From Bryum argenteum (Eukaryota; Streptophyta; Bryopsida; Bryales; Bryaceae): a stretch of 64,000 nt of DNA. Position numbers and translations under genes: made by a program. The stretch spans positions 13,557,001 through 13,621,000 of the forward strand of contig CM073325.1 of assembly GCA_037043015.1 (NCBI GenBank), in the 5' to 3' direction. The notes below the pieces were generated by a model. That model was given only the letters and a program-made list of their open reading frames with translations. It searched no databases and was not told where the DNA came from. Every line of letters starts with the position of its first letter. Within the stretch, counting starts at the first letter, position 1. Below, piece by piece: positions 24,044 to 35,790 of this stretch.

Positions 24044-25100
24044 TCAACATATTGTCCTCTTGCCGTTATACTTTTTAAATATAGTTTTTAAGTGCTCCAC
24101 TATATCCTCCTTCTTAAATGAAACCTCTTTTCCTACTATATTGCCATCACCATCCACTCTCTTTTCAACAAATGCAACTGACCAAAGTGTAACGAGGGAT
24201 ACGAGGTCTTCATCATCTTCACCTAGCCATTCATATATTCCAGCCATTCGCTTTTTTGACAATGTCCGATAGTTAGTTTTTGCACTAACTGCACGCTGTA
24301 CATTCTCCTTACGAACCTTAAACACGGCCTCTATTTTCCACACATATCCAGCTTTAAATTCCTCCTCTGTTGAAAATGCAATTGCAAGGCCTTCGGTAGT
24401 TTTCTTTACTATTCTTGGTTCCTCATCATCAAAAGAAAGGTTACCCAAATCTTTTTGTCCTCCGTCGTCTTGCTCCGCTCTTGGATTTCCTCTTATTATC
24501 ATGGTTTGTTGTACAATGTGTACTCCTGCTTTAGCTGCACGTATTTGAGTTTGTAGAGCTCTCCATATGCATAATCCTCTTCTACGTTGTCGAGTCAATC
24601 CGGTGCCAGTACCACTTGGTGCTACACATGTAGCTTGTCTTGCACTCTTTGAAATATTAATACCCGTATCAGTAGCAAGATTTTGAGTAATTCAGACTTC
24701 TACTCTAATTGGAGCTCTACCATGTGTACTGGTTCCAAAACTTTTAGGCCGCCTTCATGATATTCCTTTTCACTTAACCTATTAATTATGGATACTGCAA
24801 CATTAGACACACATTATGTAGATGTCAAGCTTTGAGTAGAAGCACGTCCTGCACATCTTGCTCTTTCCACGCTAGTAGATGGATCTACTTCTCTAGAGCT
24901 TTGTGCTAGTGTTGGTCTGGCGACACTTGGAAATTGTGTTTGTGAAGAAGTGCCTCCATTGGCTCTATCTATAGCACCGGATCTGTAACATGCTCTGTTT
25001 GTGATAGAATATGATCCCCTATTCTATTACTAATCACGTTTGCATACGATCGATCGAAACTAGTGTGAAGTCCATGTGATGCCGCTCCCTACACTATGAA
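24044..25100 (-). pseudogene. Decayed reverse-strand coding sequence, unknown protein
   Basis: The intact part (24044-24598) encodes about 184 residues, charged and globular-looking, with QTQIRAAKAGVHIVQQTM near its start and YEWLGEDDEDLVSLVTLWS later. The same frame continues upstream past 24598, where the sequence reads SARQATCVAPSGTGTG and, across an in-frame TGA, THGRAPIRVEV. The ATG at 24598 is therefore probably not the real start, and the gene looks dead or badly interrupted. The family is not recognised. It may belong with the remnant at 18474-18859, which lies on the same strand. Confidence 0.45.
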
Positions 25101-25499
25101 TTGTGCTACATTAGCTACTTCTCACTGCTCAGTTATATCCACTGTCTGCTGAATATATCGATTTCTTATTTCTAGTACCTCCTCATGATTGTATTGCTTA
25201 GCTTTCACCACGGCAGAAATACGTTCCATCATCACTTCCTCTATCAAACCTTTCCAAAAATTTACTAGGCAGCGCAATGTTCATAGACGTTTTGCAGATT
25301 CAAACAACAGTTTGGGAATTTCTGCCAGCATATTCACCTTCTCAAACGGGTAGTTCTCAAATCCATAATGGAACTTGGTCCTTGTTTGGAGCCAATATCA
25401 TCCACCCGTGCTCACTCCATTGGCTTTCAGGTGCCATGTTCACTGTACAAATATATTCAATAGATAAAAATAATTAGTTAAGCTATAAAAAAATAAAGT

Positions 25500-27000
25500 T
25501 TTCAAGTTATGAGTTATAAAGTGATAATTTTAAATTTATCAATGTGATATATTTATAAATATTTATTTTTTTAAAACTAAATAAAATAAAATAAAATAAA
25601 TTCTGTATTTTCAAATTAGTTTTCTCTTAAAGTAAAATTTTTAAAATAAATTTTTGTTAGAAAGAATAGAACAACGTTGTAAGAAATGATAACTTTACAA
25701 ACACATATGACTTTTGTATTAACTTTTTTTTTAAATGTAAGTTTTTGGAAAATTAAATATTAAAACTACAAAAAACCTAAAAGAAATCTATATCTACAAA
25801 TAACCATAAATCACAAAAAACCTTAAGAATACAAACCATCATAAATAAATTCAAAAAATAGTTTTGCAATGAAACTTGTGAATTACATAACCCTTTAATT
25901 CAATAAAAATAAAATTTGAAAGAAACTTTGAAGCAAAATACAACAATTAATACTATAACGACAAAAACTCACAAACGAACAATAAACCTAAAACTTGAAA
26001 ATATTGTTGCAATGAAATTCTAAAATCATTCCAAAAAAAGAATAAATAAATAGAATTTGTAAAAGGTCCAGAAACTACAAACGACACAAAATCCTACAAC
26101 TACAAAATACAGCATTGCAATGAAATCCTAAAACTCCAAAATAAACCACAAAAACCTGTAAAACCATGTAATAGTATGAAACAACAAAATATTTCAAATT
26201 AGATAAATGTTTAAAGCTACAAAATAAATTTGCAATGAAACAATAGTACCCTGGGAAAAAATCAAATAAAGACAAAAAACCAAGAAACAAATTTTTAAAA
26301 AATAAAAATATATATGCTATTAATAAACCTACTAAAATATAAAAAGTCCAATCTAGAAAGTTATTCATCTTCATTTCAAGAAAACCCTTCTATCAAAAAC
26401 AATCAACATAAGTTTTCAAATGGGCAAATAAATCAAATGTATAATAAACATGCTCCATGCTTTAAAACTTTAAAGAAAGAGTTGCCTTCACTAAATGCAT
26501 GCCATATAATCATACTATACATTATAATCCTAAAAGTTTTACCACACAAACTAGACTAGTTTTGTTTAAACTAAACTAAACTAGATCTTTAGAACTTCTT
26601 GACTATACCACCAAACCTAAGGACGTTAGGTATCCAGAGCGAGTATGGGCAGAAGGGAGGTATTACACCTCTCTTTTATTCCTGCACCCCGCTTTAATCC
26701 CTACATGAGACTCTTTATAGTGCACCTCTACACGCCGTCATTTTAAAATTTGCACAAAAAACAAATTAAAACAAAAAAAAAAAAAAATTAAAACAAAAAA
26801 AAAAACAAAAAAAAACAAAAAAAACAAAAAAAACAAAAAAAAAGATCTTGTTAATAATTGGCTAATTAAGATGCCTAGCAACTTTTATCAAATTTCACCT
26901 ACGGATCTTAAGATACATTGAGTCAAAATTTCAGTTTTTGCAAAACATCATTTTTCTTTTTTTAGATCAACCACAATATGGTCAATTTTGGCTTTAGGGG
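25500..27000. other. Very AT-rich stretch with poly-A/C tract
   Basis: The DNA is unusually AT-rich. A simple A-rich tract with scattered C occupies 26755-26845. A right-type element end (CTTTAGGGG then TTAA) sits at about 26993-27002. Reverse- and forward-strand frames here are of low complexity (Phe, Leu, Asn, Lys) and are not supported as genes. Confidence 0.5.
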
Positions 27001-27240
27001 TTAATGAGTGAAATTATGTTGCTCCAAAGTAATCGCACCACTGAAAACATGTGGAGTTTTTACAAAGTTTTTGCAACTTATTCCATCATGACTTAGTAGA
27101 ATAAAACATTCTTGATGGAAATTGGTGTTGAAAGCTTGGTGAAAAGCCCTCATGTCTTCATTGATGTAAATTGATATTTTCTATTGAAAAAAAATTACTT
27201 ATGATGTTGTTGTTATAACTTCATTGAATAATTATGTTAA

Positions 27241-27797
27241 CCCCTAACCACCCTTATGTTTTTCGGAAGCTTGAAACCTCAAAAGTACAAATTTCTACGT
27301 CTACGCACTCCCTGGGGTGTTAACAACTTTGTTCACGGTTTTTAAACTTCCCACCGTAAGATTGTGTACCTAAGCCTATTTTTTGTTTCTAATGACAAAA
27401 AAATTGACCGTTGGATGTTTACCATTTGAGAGATCATAATATCCAAGGTTTGTCCAAATTTGTTTCTGAGAAGATATCAAGATTGTTTTTGAATTTTTTG
27501 AAGGTTGCTCTTGTAAAATTGGTAAAATTTTGACTAGGGTCACCTTGAACTTAGGTTTTGATGTGGTTATGAATATATTTCCAAGGAAATAATCAAAAAT
27601 ACTATAATTAAAACGTCCATTTGTACTCAAAACCAAAAAAGTTCAGGGTTTAATATCAGGGTTTTGATGAAGGCTTTACCACATTCACTTTGCACTATAA
27701 GTAGAACTCATTAAATCTCTTAGGCAGAATATTGCTTTTAACCCCTTCATCTAGATTGCCCAAGATTGCATTTTGAGTTTCAACGATAGGTAGGGGT
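27241..27797. mobile_element. TTAA-flanked element, about 557 bp, right end degenerate
   Basis: TTAA (27237-27240) is followed by CCCCTAACCACCC. The presumed right end reads GATAGGTAGGGG followed by TTTA, one change from TTAA. The last 130 bases match the right arm of the foldback at 37743-38196. The interior also has the segment ttgaccgttggatg with tttgagagatcataat that recurs near 30010. Possibly two related elements merged. Confidence 0.5.
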
Positions 27798-28267
27798 TTA
27801 TAGATTGCTTTGAAATTGTAACAAATCCTCATTGATAGCTCCATTTCATTAAAAAGATAAAATAAAATACATGAACATGAGAGTAGGTATTTCTTCCATG
27901 CAAGGATAGTGTGTTAGGTAGTGACTTGAAAGGGAAGGAAAGCAACCTAATTCTTAACACCTAGACATTGTTCGAGTGAAAAATCAACATTTTTGATAAA
28001 GTGCTGAAAATTTAATGAGCCATGATTTCTTCATTCTTGTCCAAATTTGACAAAATTTGTTCGGATGAATCTTAGATCATGTTTACTTTTTATGGTAGAA
28101 AATACAAGTTTATCCAAGATGGTATGAATCTATGGCATGTGTTTTAGTGAAGGCAACTTTTGTTTCAAGGTAATCAAACATGGGACATAGGGCAACCCAT
28201 TGCGAGCCAGTTATATGAATTCAGAAGTAGTTTTATGAAAAACCACTTTCGCATAAATGTGACATCA

Positions 28268-28757
28268 AACCCTAAACGTCCTTGGGGTATCTTTAGCCAA
28301 AAACTCATTTTAGAAAGAAGTGACGTGGAAGAAGATAAAGATAAGCTATTCAGATCTCAACTGTACAAACTTGTAATATACTTTTTGTAGATCATCAAAA
28401 CTTTACTCACGCGACCTTATAGATTGCGAGTTCGTATGTTTTAGGCGCATAGCTATAGTTATATATGTAAAAGTAAATCATGAAAGCTATTTTTAATCTC
28501 ACATACTTGGCTTGGAATGGTTAGACATGCCAATTGTTTTAAAACCCAAACACAAAAGTTGCCTTCACTAAAATGCTTGCCATTTATTCATACTTTATCT
28601 TATGTATATGCAATTTTTATCACACAAACTAGACTTGATTTCTGTCTCAACCCAAGGGATTCCATCCATAATGGACTCTGGATAAAGAAACTACACCTCT
28701 TCAAAAACAATTCCCCCAATCCAAAATGTCGTTTTTGACACTAGGGACGTTTAGGGG
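28268..28757. mobile_element. Element of family F, about 490 bp
   Basis: Left end CCCTAAACGTCC and right end reversed CCCCTAAACGTCCCTAGTG pair well. The right flank is TTAA; the left flank is not a clean TTAA. Related, partly degraded sequence is present at 33127-33279, 38201-38640, 45060-45535 and 59090-59457 (shared segments such as cttggaatggttagacatgcc and aaagttgccttcacta). No coding capacity. Confidence 0.55.
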
Positions 28758-29415
28758 TTAAGATTAATTCTAACAACTTTCTAATGGGAAGATTTTTGAT
28801 CCAAATAATTTTGATATTTGATTTCCAATGATATTCCAATACTAAAATAACAAGGAAAAGAATAATATGTAAGAGGTTGTATCTCAGTTAAAATTTAAAC
28901 TATATATCTCTTGGATTAAATCTCAAAAAGACTTAAGTTGATGTAGTAAGAATCTTTGCTCAATTCAAGATGAGAGAAAGATACAACATTCATTTCAAAA
29001 TTCAGTTAGGGACTCTTTCTCCTTTGAGAAAATTTTCACCGTTACAAGGCTATAATTCAATCCACCAACTTTCTTCAATGATTTTTTTGTCACAAGGGTA
29101 CATTTGAGATGAAGATGAACAACTTTCTAGATAAAGAGCTTTTCAATGTAATAATTTTTCCCACTCTAGTATAAAAATACTAAAATTTTAGAGTCTTTGT
29201 TTGATACTAATATGTCATGATCTCCTATCCTACAACTCAAATTTTAGTAACTCCTACAATAACTCTATTACAAAATAGTAAAGTTGAAAAAACTCTCCAT
29301 TTACATCTACAACCTTTTTTCAAAGTTTGATTTTTTTGGGCTAAAAATAGGTTGAAACACTTAGACGTATAGAAACCTCCTATTCAACTTTTCATTCAGA
29401 TAAGGAGATTTTTAA
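28758..29415. other. AT-rich, repeat-derived sequence
   Basis: Shares ggaagatttttgatccaaat and gatttccaatgat with regions near 8860 and 35020, so it is probably a degraded interspersed repeat. No gene. Confidence 0.4.
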
Positions 29416-30211
29416 CCCCTAAAAATCCAGGAAAACCGATTCGATTTTCTGAGATTTCGGGCAGCTTATTTTAAGGAATTAAAATTTTTTAAGTTTTTTT
29501 TTTTTTTTTGAAATATGTTCATTACCAAATTACTATTCAAATTCCAAAGTATCCGAAGTCAAAAAGTTTACCAATTTTACAAAAGCAGCCTCCAAAACTT
29601 TCAAAAACAATCTTCACAATTTCTAGTAATTTTACAAATTTTTCTTTCAAAAATTGCCAAAATTTGAGATTTTGGATATTTTCCAAGATTTTTTTTTTTT
29701 TTTTTTCAAAATTCACATTCTCATAAATGCACCTACTCACTGTCCAAATTTTTCTCAAACTAAATATATCATATGTGGTGCTTGTTTTACTATATTGTTG
29801 TTTTTAGACCTTCTTTCATAAAACAATTTACATTAAGGTCATAGAGTGGAATTGGTCTCTAAAATTTTGCATGAGCGTACCCAATTTGATTACCTACATG
29901 AAAAAAAATGACGGAAAAATGTTTGGAGTAACAATCATCAAGTTGCCCTTGGCACCATTTAGATAATGCCTCTCACGCACCGGCAAAAAAAAAAGTTGGT
30001 CAAACTTTGATTGTTATAATCTCACAAATGACAAACATCCAACGGTTAAAATTTTGACCAGTCCTTTGTATACAAGTTAGGTACAAGATCTTACGGTTCA
30101 AAGTCTAAAATCAGGAAAAAAAAAGTTTCTCCATTTCCCCATTTCCCAACGAAGGTGAAAAATGGCAGTTTTTGGTTCTAGAGGTCGAGGAAACGCCTGG
30201 ATTTTTAGGGG
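29416..30211. mobile_element. TTAA-flanked element, family D (796 bp)
   Basis: The two ends, CCCCTAAAAATCCAGG on the left and its reverse complement on the right, match exactly over 16 bases and lie between TTAA at 29412-29415 and 30212-30215. The interior is AT-rich, non-coding and contains the segments ttataatctcacaaatga and tccaacggtt seen in other members. Two poly-T runs (29496-29510 and 29690-29706) lie in the left part. Confidence 0.8.
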
Positions 30212-30215
30212 TTAA

Positions 30216-30715
30216 ACTATCCTAAGAATGATTATAGTCATATTTTGTTCCGACAAAAGATGATACTACAAGTGTTGGAAGCCAAATGGAACAATGGAAA
30301 ACTCATGATGATGATTTGGATTTGCATGCAAAGCTCTAACTTTTGCCTCACAAATTCAAAGGGATAGCATGGGGTTAACTTTTGGGAACCTTGTCTTCTG
30401 ACAAGCCCCCACCTTGGTTGGGACGCCTAGTTAGGCCTGATCACTCATTTCTCAACGCTCCAACGTTCGGCTAAATTTCAAACCGTAGAAGCAAAAGTGA
30501 AGGGAGGTACTACCGGTACCTTGCTGACCTCAAACTCTCCGCCCTTCTTCTCTTTTGTATGGTGGACATGCCATACTCTAAGGCCCCTTTTTGCAAAAGT
30601 TGTCCTTAGCATACATGCAACCTTAAATGAAGTCGTATGGGAACAAAGTGTCAAACTCTATATTTGTGGAGTGGTAAGAATCCAAGACAAAAGTAGGTGT
30701 AAAAATTACTTTGGT
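30216..30715. other. Intergenic; nothing recognised
   Basis: A forward frame at 30497-30760 runs into the satellite array downstream and has no recognisable content. Confidence 0.45.
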
Positions 30716-31885
30716 CGACATTTGTTAGTACGAAATTGGTGCATGCAATCTTGTTCTTAATGTTAGCATAGCATAGCTCTTGGTAGGGTTAATCTAAGAA
30801 GATTCCTATTGTTACAAGTTGCTTAATATGAGACAAATTTATGATAGTGTTGACCTTTTTGCAAATCATTGTCAAATGGGTAACGTTGTCTCCAAAACTG
30901 AAGACAAAAGTAGGTGTGTCGACATTTGTTGATATGAAATTGGTGCATGCAATTCCACTCTTGAAGATTAGTATAGGGTAACATAAGATGCTTGCTTCAT
31001 TGTTTCAAGTTGCTTCACATGAGATGAATTTATGATAGTGTTGACCTTTTGCAAATCTTTGTCAATTGGTAACGTTGTCTCAAAAATTCAAGACAAAAGT
31101 AGGTTTATCAAAACTTTGATTGACATTTGTTGATATGAAATTGGTGCATGCAATTCCACTCTTGAAGGTTAGCATAGGGTAACATAAGATGCTTCATTGT
31201 TTCAAGTTGCTTCACATGAGTCAAATTCATGATAGTGTTGACCTTTTGCAAATCTTTGTCAATTGGTAAGGTTGTCTGCAAAATTCAAGACAAAAGTAGT
31301 TATATCGAAACTTTGATTGACATTTGTTGATATGGAAGTGGTGCATGCAATTCCACTCTTGAAGATTATCAAAGGATAAGATAAGATGCTTCATTGTTTC
31401 AAGTTGCTTCACATGAGACATATTTATGATAGTGTTGACATTTTGCAAACTGCTAAAGTTGTTTCAAGAATCCTAGACGAAATTAGGTGCAATGAAATTG
31501 AGTTTTGACATTTGTTGATATGAAATTGGTGCATGTGATCTTGCTCTTTATCAAAGGTTTTAATAACTCTTGGGAAGATAATATAAGAAGACTTGTTGAT
31601 TCAAGTTGCTTAACCCTCAAACGTCATATGCTTTCCTGATACCACACCCAAAATCTCTTTTAAACTCCATTTTTAGCATTATTCTATTTTTAATTTGCTT
31701 GAGCTCTATTCTAAGGAAGTATAGATCTCTTTAAGGTGCTTAGTTTGGAATTATAAAATTTCCATTTGGTATAATGGAGTGTAAGTTATGAGCAAGATTC
31801 TCTCAAAAAAAAACCCAACCCCTCGGGCTGGGTCTGACGTTTAAGGGTTAACATGAGACAAATTTATGACAACGTTGACCTTTTG
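30716..31885. repeat. Satellite-like array, five units of about 190-205 bp
   Basis: Units begin with the word GACATTTGTTG or a variant at 30716, 30922, 31122, 31319 and 31506. Each carries the landmarks ttggtgcatgcaat, caagttgcttcacatgag and atagtgttgaccttttgcaa. The first unit is the most diverged. The fifth is split by the MITE at 31614-31847; its remaining part resumes at catgagacaaatttatgac. Confidence 0.85.
31614..31847. mobile_element. TTAA-flanked MITE inserted in the satellite (234 bp)
   Basis: Ends CCCTCAAACGTCA and its near reverse complement (TGACGTTTAAGGG) lie between TTAA at 31610-31613 and 31848-31851. Neighbouring satellite units show the same site without an insert: gttgcttaatatgagac at about 30823 and gttgcttcacatgagac in others. 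This makes the insertion and the 4-bp duplication directly visible. The interior is non-coding. Confidence 0.88.
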
Positions 31886-32297
31886 GATGGAGGTAGTTGT
31901 GAATTCTAGCTTCTCAAATTGCTATATGGATATTATTATGATCATTTCTACTTGGATAATTGGGATACAATATATATTACGGTAAGTTTTTACATACACT
32001 TTTAACAAGCAAAATTTGAGAACGATGTTTATGTTATTATGCTATTTATGTTGGCTAAGGTCCTTGACAACGGCTTATAGATTCAAATAAAAAATAAACA
32101 AAAAAATAAATGAGTAAATAAATAAATGAGTAAATAAATAAATGGGCATGATGGTGTTTTTCATTGAATAAAACAAAAGCTTGAAAGCATCACAATTCAG
32201 AGAGAATTTTGGAAGAGATTGCTAGCATGTTTGTGAATTTTCTTAAAAAATTGAATTCTTTTGTTTATGATCTTATACTAGGAACTAGTATATAGTA
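31886..32297. other. AT-rich; simple AAATAAATGAGT repeat
   Basis: A simple repeat of AAATAAATGAGT type occupies about 32095-32145. No gene. Confidence 0.5.
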
Positions 32298-32399
32298 CTC
32301 CCTCCGTCCCAGTATAATTGTCCAGTAGGTTCTCTCACATCTACCTCCTCAGGTAGATTTGAGAGAACCTAATGGACAATTATAATGGGACACAAGGAG
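32298..32399. mobile_element. Stowaway-type MITE (102 bp)
   Basis: The element starts CTCCCTCCGTCCC, the classic Stowaway terminus, and its two halves pair over almost the whole length (about 49 bases per arm around a 4-base centre). TA flanks it at 32296-32297 and 32400-32401. Stowaway elements are moved by mariner-type transposases. Confidence 0.93.
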
Positions 32400-32506
32400 T
32401 AATTACAAGTTCAAAAAGTATACAGCATTTGCACACATCAATCTCACAAGACTCAAAGTCAGAATTTAAGGAGAATCGCACTTGACAATTAAAATTGCAC
32501 AAGGAG

Positions 32507-32748
32507 AGGCACCACAAGTCTTGGCTTGGTGGTTAGGACTCATGGCCCCCAATGAGGAGGTCATGGGTTTCGTTCCCCATGCCGGCATGGCGCTCACGAC
32601 TATAATCCACCCAACTATTGTGGGGGGTCCTTGGACCTTGTTGTATGGGTACCTCAAAGTCCTTTGTGGAGGGCCTTGGACCTTGTTGTATGGGTACCTC
32701 AAAGTCCTTTGTGGAGGGTCCTTGGACCTTGTTGTATGGGTACCAAAC
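32507..32748 (+). mobile_element. tRNA-type SINE, copy C (3' truncated, with internal triplication)
   Basis: The copy has the family start (AGGCACCACAAGTCTTGGC), A-box-like tggcttggtgg and B-box-like gtcatgggtttcgttcc. A 45-46-bp segment beginning CCTTGGACCTTGTTGTATGG is repeated three times (starts 32629, 32674, 32720), then the homology ends. The last third of the SINE is absent. Confidence 0.75.
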
Positions 32749-33126
32749 CTGAAAAACTTCCCGTACTTTATAAGAGCTCTCTATCACACAAAGAGAAAGT
32801 AGATCCTATAGTATGTGGCTTGAAAATAGCTAAATTTTCATATTGTCAAGCTTAGCAAGTGATTGCAAAGTGAATCAATTTGTGAAGATTTGCAAAGTAT
32901 ATAGGAGATTGAATCAATTGGAATTATTAATTTGGGATTAATATTGAGTTATTCATGGAAGTGAAACCTGTGGGTGTACCTAAAACCACTCAGTCCAGAA
33001 TGTTTACAAGGGGAAGATTGAAATTTAAAGTTACAAGTTATGATATAGTTCCTAGTTGAATCGGCCTAGTGAGTAGTTTGTCATGTTGTGTGGGTTTCTA
33101 GCCACCTACTATATATTTCCATTTAA
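32749..33126. other. Intergenic; nothing recognised
   Basis: About 380 bases, AT-rich, no supported frame or repeat. Confidence 0.45.
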
Positions 33127-33279
33127 CCCTTAAACGCCCAAGATGTCCAAAAATGACATTTTAGATGAAAGGCACAAAATCGAAGAGCCATAACTTCTCC
33201 ATTGAGCCTTCTTTTTTAGAATAAATCACTTGTGTTGGGTCCCAAATCAAGTATAGTTTGTGTGGTTAAAATTGCATAA
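33127..33279. repeat. Left part of a family F / A-like element
   Basis: TTAA (33123-33126) is followed by CCCTTAAACGCCCAAGATG and then gtccaaaaatgacatttt, which is the reversed end sequence of family F. It is cut off at about 33280, where the Helitron-like start begins. Confidence 0.5.
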
Positions 33280-34548
33280 TCTATATATATAAAAGAACAC
33301 GATTACCTGCTAGCGATCCTTTGCAGGTTGCCCGACCTGCTGTAGTCGGTTTTCTCTGTTTGCCCTTGGTGATCCTTCCCGGTAGTAGGGTGGTTTGCCC
33401 ATGAGAGTATACACGGTGTGAAGAGTTTTAAAGATTTTAAAGGATTTCCGTAGGTGGTACTTGATTGTTATCAAGAATTTATTAAATCTCATTAACATAA
33501 CAAGAGTCGAAGGGACAAGGAATGTGGAACATGTAAAATGGAGCAAAGTAAGGAGTAAAGAGGAGATCAACGGAACATGGATCAAGAAATAGGAATTGGG
33601 CACGGAGAATGGGAACAAAAAGAAATAATGAGAACCACATGTCAATGTATGATAGGAACTGGGAACAAATTATGGAAATCGGGAACAAATGATGAAACCA
33701 AGAAGGGAAATTTGGGGATGGCCGGATGGGGGAGCCGGAATCGGGAACAAAGGATGGAAACCACGAATAGGAAATTAGAGGTTGGGAGTGATTAGTAAAG
33801 AAAAAGAGAATGGGGAACCTGAATAGAACAGAGGACAGCTGGGAAGTAGGGATTTATGGAATGAAGGATATCCTAAAATTCTTATAAAGCAAGGAGATAC
33901 AATCAACGAGAGAATCAAGGATAGGGGTCAGTTCTTGAGGAGCACCAAATAAAAAGCTCCTCCATTGGGATGAGAGGGAGAAATTAATCAAAGACATGCA
34001 TGGTCATGGCCATTATCAGTTGGTCATGTATACACGACATAAAGAGTAACTGTTCTAAAGATTTTGAAGAGTTCTCTAAATGGTATGTGGTTGTAATTAA
34101 GAGTTTATTAGATCCCAATAATAAAGATACAAGGAGTTAAAGAGACAAGGAATATGGAACATAAAAATGGGAGCAAAGAAAGAGTCACTTGAGGGGAGAT
34201 CAATGGAACATCAGAGGGGAACCAGGAATCGAGATTAAAGGATAAGAATTACGAAAGGAGGATGAGAACTATTAACAAATAATGAGAACCAAGAACGAAT
34301 GATGGGAACTACATACAAATGATGGAAACTAGGAACAAATGACGGAAACCAAAAAGGAAAGTTGTTGAAACACAAAAAAAATGATGAGAACGGAGAACGG
34401 GCCAAAGCATGGGTAACCCAGAAAAAGGGAACGCAGGACATGCTATAAATCTTAAAAAAGTAGGAAGACCATTTACGAGGGAACCGAGGATAGGGTGTAG
34501 TTTTTGAAGAGCACCAAATAAAGTGCTTACCCATGGGACGAGGGGAAC
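33280..34548 (+). mobile_element. Helitron-like candidate with duplicated purine-rich body
   Basis: The left border reads A|TCTATATATATAAAAGAAC, very like plant Helitron 5' ends (TC start after A, then an AT run and AAAG). The body has two related halves about 620 bases apart: gttttaaagattttaaag at 33424 and gttctaaagattttgaag at 34049, each followed by gggacaaggaatgtggaac-like text, GGGAACAAA-type words and gagcaccaaataaa (about 33937 and 34508). A shorter relative is at 52902-53260. The 3' hairpin and CTRR end are not established, so the right border is approximate. No Rep/helicase. Confidence 0.4.
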
Positions 34549-34622
34549 TTACTCACTAATTAATTGAATACTATTTTTATTTTTATTTTTATTTTTTTTG
34601 TCCAAAGGACATCGGTATATAG

Positions 34623-34858
34623 AAGTCCTAACCTATATCCTTTGGACTAGGACATCAAAAAGGGCCGATCAAATTTTTTTTTTAAAACACGTAAAAAATT
34701 AAAATTTTAAACTCAGGTATAAAAAGAAATACGTAGTTGGAGGATTCTCAATAGGGTATAATTATTTTTTATACCTAGGTCTGAATTTTTTACATGTTTT
34801 CATAAATTTCGATCTTACCTTTTTGATGTCCGTGTCCGGAGGACACGGGTTAGGACTT
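34623..34858. mobile_element. Inverted-repeat element (236 bp)
   Basis: The left end AAGTCCTAACCTATATCC pairs with the right end (reversed AAGTCCTAACCCGTGTCC). Further inward, gacatcaaaaag, aacac-gtaaaaaatt and ggtataaaaa also pair, so both halves fold on each other. Flanking duplication is not evident. Confidence 0.65.
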
Positions 34859-35790
34859 GTCATAAAATAAATATAAAACAATGGCATGGATATTAGTGAA
34901 GGTAGATTTAGTTTTTGCGTTTCAAACATTGGGCATGATTTACCATTGCAAATGGTTTTCCATGCATTATGTTTACATGGTCATGATCTTGAGATGAAAT
35001 CTAACAACTTTGTAGTTGGAAGATTTTTGGTCAAAATACTTTTGGTATTGGATTTTCAATGATGTTTCTATATTCAAAAAAAGTGAAAAATTGGATGATT
35101 TTGAGAAGCTATTTCTCCTTCATCCACTGTTTGATTTCAACTTTGTTTCTTGGAATAAGTTCCAAATAGAGTCTAGTTTAAGTGGTTAAAGCCTTGACAC
35201 AATCACACGAGTTTTGGAAGTAAGGCAAGAATTATAGTGCAAGGGGTCTAGATTTGAACCCTTTGTCCTTAGTAAATAATTTGGTAGTTTTCACTCTTGT
35301 AAGACTATTATTTAAACCATGAACTTTTTATGGATATTTTTTGTACGAGAGTGTTGTTGAGATAGAATTGGACAACTTCACAAGCCGTGAATTTTTCATT
35401 GCAATATGTTTGCTAATAGCTAATGTTTAAAGGGAAATAACAAAAATTTAAAAAATCAAAAAATTTCAGCATTTTCACTTCGTATTCATTTTTGTTATTT
35501 TCCTTTAGTACCAATATCTTACGATCTCGCAATCTATGAGATTTCATGACTCCAAATTTGATCCACATCGCCTACAACAAGTACACTACAAGATCATACG
35601 GTCGAGATCGAAATAACTTGCCTTCATTTTTATTTATGACACTTTGCAAAATAAAAGTGTTTCTAGGTTCTAGCAAGAGTACCATTGGCCGTTCAACGGT
35701 AAAAGGAAATGCCCAATGTGAACAAATGCACCAATCGTTTATAGTTCCATAAGTCCCTTGGAGACATGAAAACAAGATGGATGCGATGAG
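34859..35790. other. AT-rich, degraded interspersed repeat
   Basis: Shares ttgtagttggaagatttttgg and attggattttcaatgatg with regions near 8880 and 28790. No gene is supported. Confidence 0.4.

Noticed and set aside
26075..26374. Reverse-strand membrane-like frame rich in Phe, Leu and Tyr
   Set aside because: The composition follows from extreme AT content; no conserved motif or gene context.
30716..31885. CRISPR-like array
   Set aside because: Units are about 200 bases and contiguous without unique spacers, in a eukaryotic genome; it is satellite-type DNA.
32466..32855. Overlapping frames with repeated LYGYLKVLCGG and the like
   Set aside because: They are translations of the SINE and its triplicated 45-bp unit, open on both strands.
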